Assembly (NCBI GenBank): GCA_018398765.1
Contig: JAHBMJ010001288.1
Location: 11,566 to 32,770 of the forward strand
Origin: Chromera velia
Taxonomy: Eukaryota > Sar > Chromeraceae
DNA: 21,205 bases
Reading direction: 5' to 3'
In this document: positions 20,202-21,205 of the stretch, one piece after another
Position numbering within the stretch: position 1 is the first letter of the stretch
Layout of the letters: each line of letters starts with the position of its first letter
The notes under the pieces: model-generated
Databases searched by the model: none
Told to the model about the DNA's origin: nothing
What the model saw: the letters and a program-made list of their open reading frames with translations, nothing else
Position numbers and translations under genes: made by a program

Positions 20202-20825
20202 TTTTGAGACAGATCGATGAATAAATCAATATGAGGTTCCTGCAAGCGGGAAGAAAGGCGCAACAATTATATAAGAATGCCTCGTGAAAAAATCTTCTGC
20301 TACAAAACCGGAAATTCAAATTATAGAATCTGCGCTTGTGTGGTGTGTGCTCGCATCGTGTGTATAGGATCACACGCATGCCGATACACTTCCTCTCAAG
20401 GTCAGAGCAATGGACGGCCTGTTTATAAAGAGTGCTTGCTGTACTACGAAGGTCAGACAAACTCGAAAGAATACCGATTGACGTTTTGAACCGGCTTTGA
20501 CTTTCATTGAACGTACCTGTACCCTGCCTTTCCCTCCAGTGGAAGGTTGAAGGCAGTCTGCGAAGGTAAGAGTGACGGTTTTTTGGCACTCGCAGGTGAA
20601 CACAGACAGATGCTGCGCAGATGCCAGTCTGACAGAATGCGGCTCCACAATGCTCCAAGGTTTGGCAAGGCGGAGCAGCCATGCAGACAGAAAGCGTTTG
20701 CACCTCTCAAGCAGAAGGGGGAAGCACAGGTCGAAAAAGGCGAATACAACAGGTTTTCTGCACTAGCAAACGAACACAGACAGAACAAATTGAAACGATG
20801 ATTGAGGGTTTTGTTGAAACTGTTG

Positions 20826-20851
20826 CGAGGGCTATAAATAGAACGCCCTCG
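20826..20851. promoter_or_regulatory. Inverted repeat CGAGGGC/GCCCTCG enclosing TATAAATA
   Basis: A perfect 7-bp inverted repeat (20826–20832 and 20845–20851) flanks a 12-nt loop TATAAATAGAAC. It could be a core promoter element or a chance hairpin. On the − strand the loop reads GTTCTATTTATA, so direction is uncertain. Confidence 0.35.
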
Positions 20852-20926
20852 GGGGCCGGGCATGCAGCTCAGCTTAATTTGGAGCTATATAAGCCCCTGC
20901 CCTTGAATTTTGTACGGTCAAAATAC

Positions 20927-20954
20927 ATAAAATTTTGATGATAAAATTTTGAAG
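20927..20954. repeat. Tandem 14-nt repeat ATAAAATTTTGA(T/A)G
   Basis: Two adjacent copies, 20927–20940 and 20941–20954, differing at one base. The core TAAAATTTTG is nearly palindromic. It lies immediately after the stop codon of the right-edge gene. Confidence 0.85.
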
Positions 20955-21205
20955 TTAGGCTTTGTACCAAGCAGGCTGTGCGGGTACATGTCGGTAGGCA
21001 TCGTGCTTGTGCACATGATGGCAATACTGACAGATCAATTCAACATCATCTGGGTGATTGGTGTTAAAAACAGTATCGATCCACTGGTCTTCATTTCCGG
21101 GCCTAATTTTTTTTATTGTGATCTTCCCGAGGGAGAACTTCCGGTGGGTGCCCAGACGATAGTTGTTATGATGCATATCATACGGGTTGCGCCCACCAGG
21201 AAGAT
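20955..21205 (-). CDS. C-terminal end of an HNH-nuclease-like protein, cut by window edge
   Basis: The frame is open from the right edge (21203) to TAA at 20957–20955, about 82 residues. An internal ATG at 21176 need not be the start, because LPGGRNPYD precedes it in frame. The motif order looks like an HNH endonuclease: MHHNNY (HH pair), then NHPDDVELICQYCHHVHKH (Asn followed by CxxCHxxH). An upstream CxxC pair, if present, lies outside. The composition is less biased than nearby DNA. It could be a mobile-element or virus-derived nuclease, or a host gene; I cannot tell which. A generic zinc-binding domain is the alternative. Confidence 0.45.
   Translation of the reverse strand, partial: LPGGRNPYDMHHNNYRLGTHRKFSLGKITIKKIRPGNEDQWIDTVFNTNHPDDVELICQYCHHVHKHDAYRHVPAQPAWYKA

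Larger units (their letters stand above)
20202..20954. other. Intergenic region upstream of the ankyrin gene
   Basis: No exon recognised. It has a possible 5'-UTR acceptor TTGCAG on the − strand at 20241–20246 and a TATATAAT-like run near 20268. An imperfect direct repeat (CACT.GCA…GAACACAGACAGA) occurs at 20588–20610 and 20760–20784, offset 173–174 nt. A hairpin encloses TATAAATA at 20826–20851. CTATATAAG lies at 20885–20893, and a tandem 14-nt repeat at 20927–20954. Several short open frames here have no domain. Confidence 0.45.

Noticed and set aside
19737-20207. + strand open frame of 156 codons
   Set aside because: No domain or compositional support. It lies opposite the better-supported − strand exon at 20201–20062 and its intron.
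20504-20863. − strand Cys-rich open frames with a repeated CLCS.ASA motif
   Set aside because: The repetition comes from a short imperfect DNA repeat at 20588–20610 and 20760–20784. No splice context or family supports a gene.

Overview
This is a piece of nuclear genome from a eukaryotic alga. Genes are split by spliceosomal GT–AG introns whose acceptors mostly end in GCAG. Intron and intergenic DNA is full of pyrimidine-rich simple repeats (TG, TC, TGTC, GTTC, GTAG). One predicted protein starts with a signal peptide followed by a Phe-initial, Ser/Pro-rich leader, as in algae with secondary red plastids. It also carries a RAP-like domain, a type expanded in apicomplexans and their relatives. 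Together with a large ankyrin gene this suggests a chromerid such as Chromera velia. That assignment is inference; a dinoflagellate or another complex alga is not excluded.

Layout. (1) 20–1993 (+): last four exons of a bacterial-type glycogen/starch branching enzyme with a low-complexity tail; the 5' part lies outside the window. (2) About 1994–6575: non-coding. The first part is pyrimidine/TG-rich. From about 4880 it is an AT-rich island with transposon-end-like and telomere-box-like motifs. (3) 6576–14199 (+): a five-exon gene for a protein of about 1875 residues with a bipartite plastid-type leader, helical segments, a divergent RAP-like domain and a lysine-rich tail; probably an organellar RNA-binding factor. 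(4) 14200–14986: AT-rich spacer between two convergent genes. (5) About 14987–20201 (−): a large gene encoding ankyrin array – HET/TIR-like domain – ankyrin array. An intron with matching phase joins what look like two genes into one. A further exon at each end is possible. (6) 20202–20954: intergenic, with TATA-like motifs and short repeats. (7) 20955–21205 (−): C-terminal end of a gene, cut by the window edge, with an HNH-nuclease-like motif set.

The most interesting locus is the ankyrin gene. Its HET/TIR-like core sits between two arrays of nearly identical 33-residue repeats, an architecture expected of an intracellular recognition or immune-type receptor. The repeats appear to be homogenising at the DNA level. 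One repeat carries two in-frame stop codons, so the copy is either recently broken or has turned that repeat into a 111-nt frame-neutral intron. The genes do not form an obvious pathway. Starch branching, organellar RNA metabolism and the ankyrin/HET gene are neighbours without evident functional linkage.
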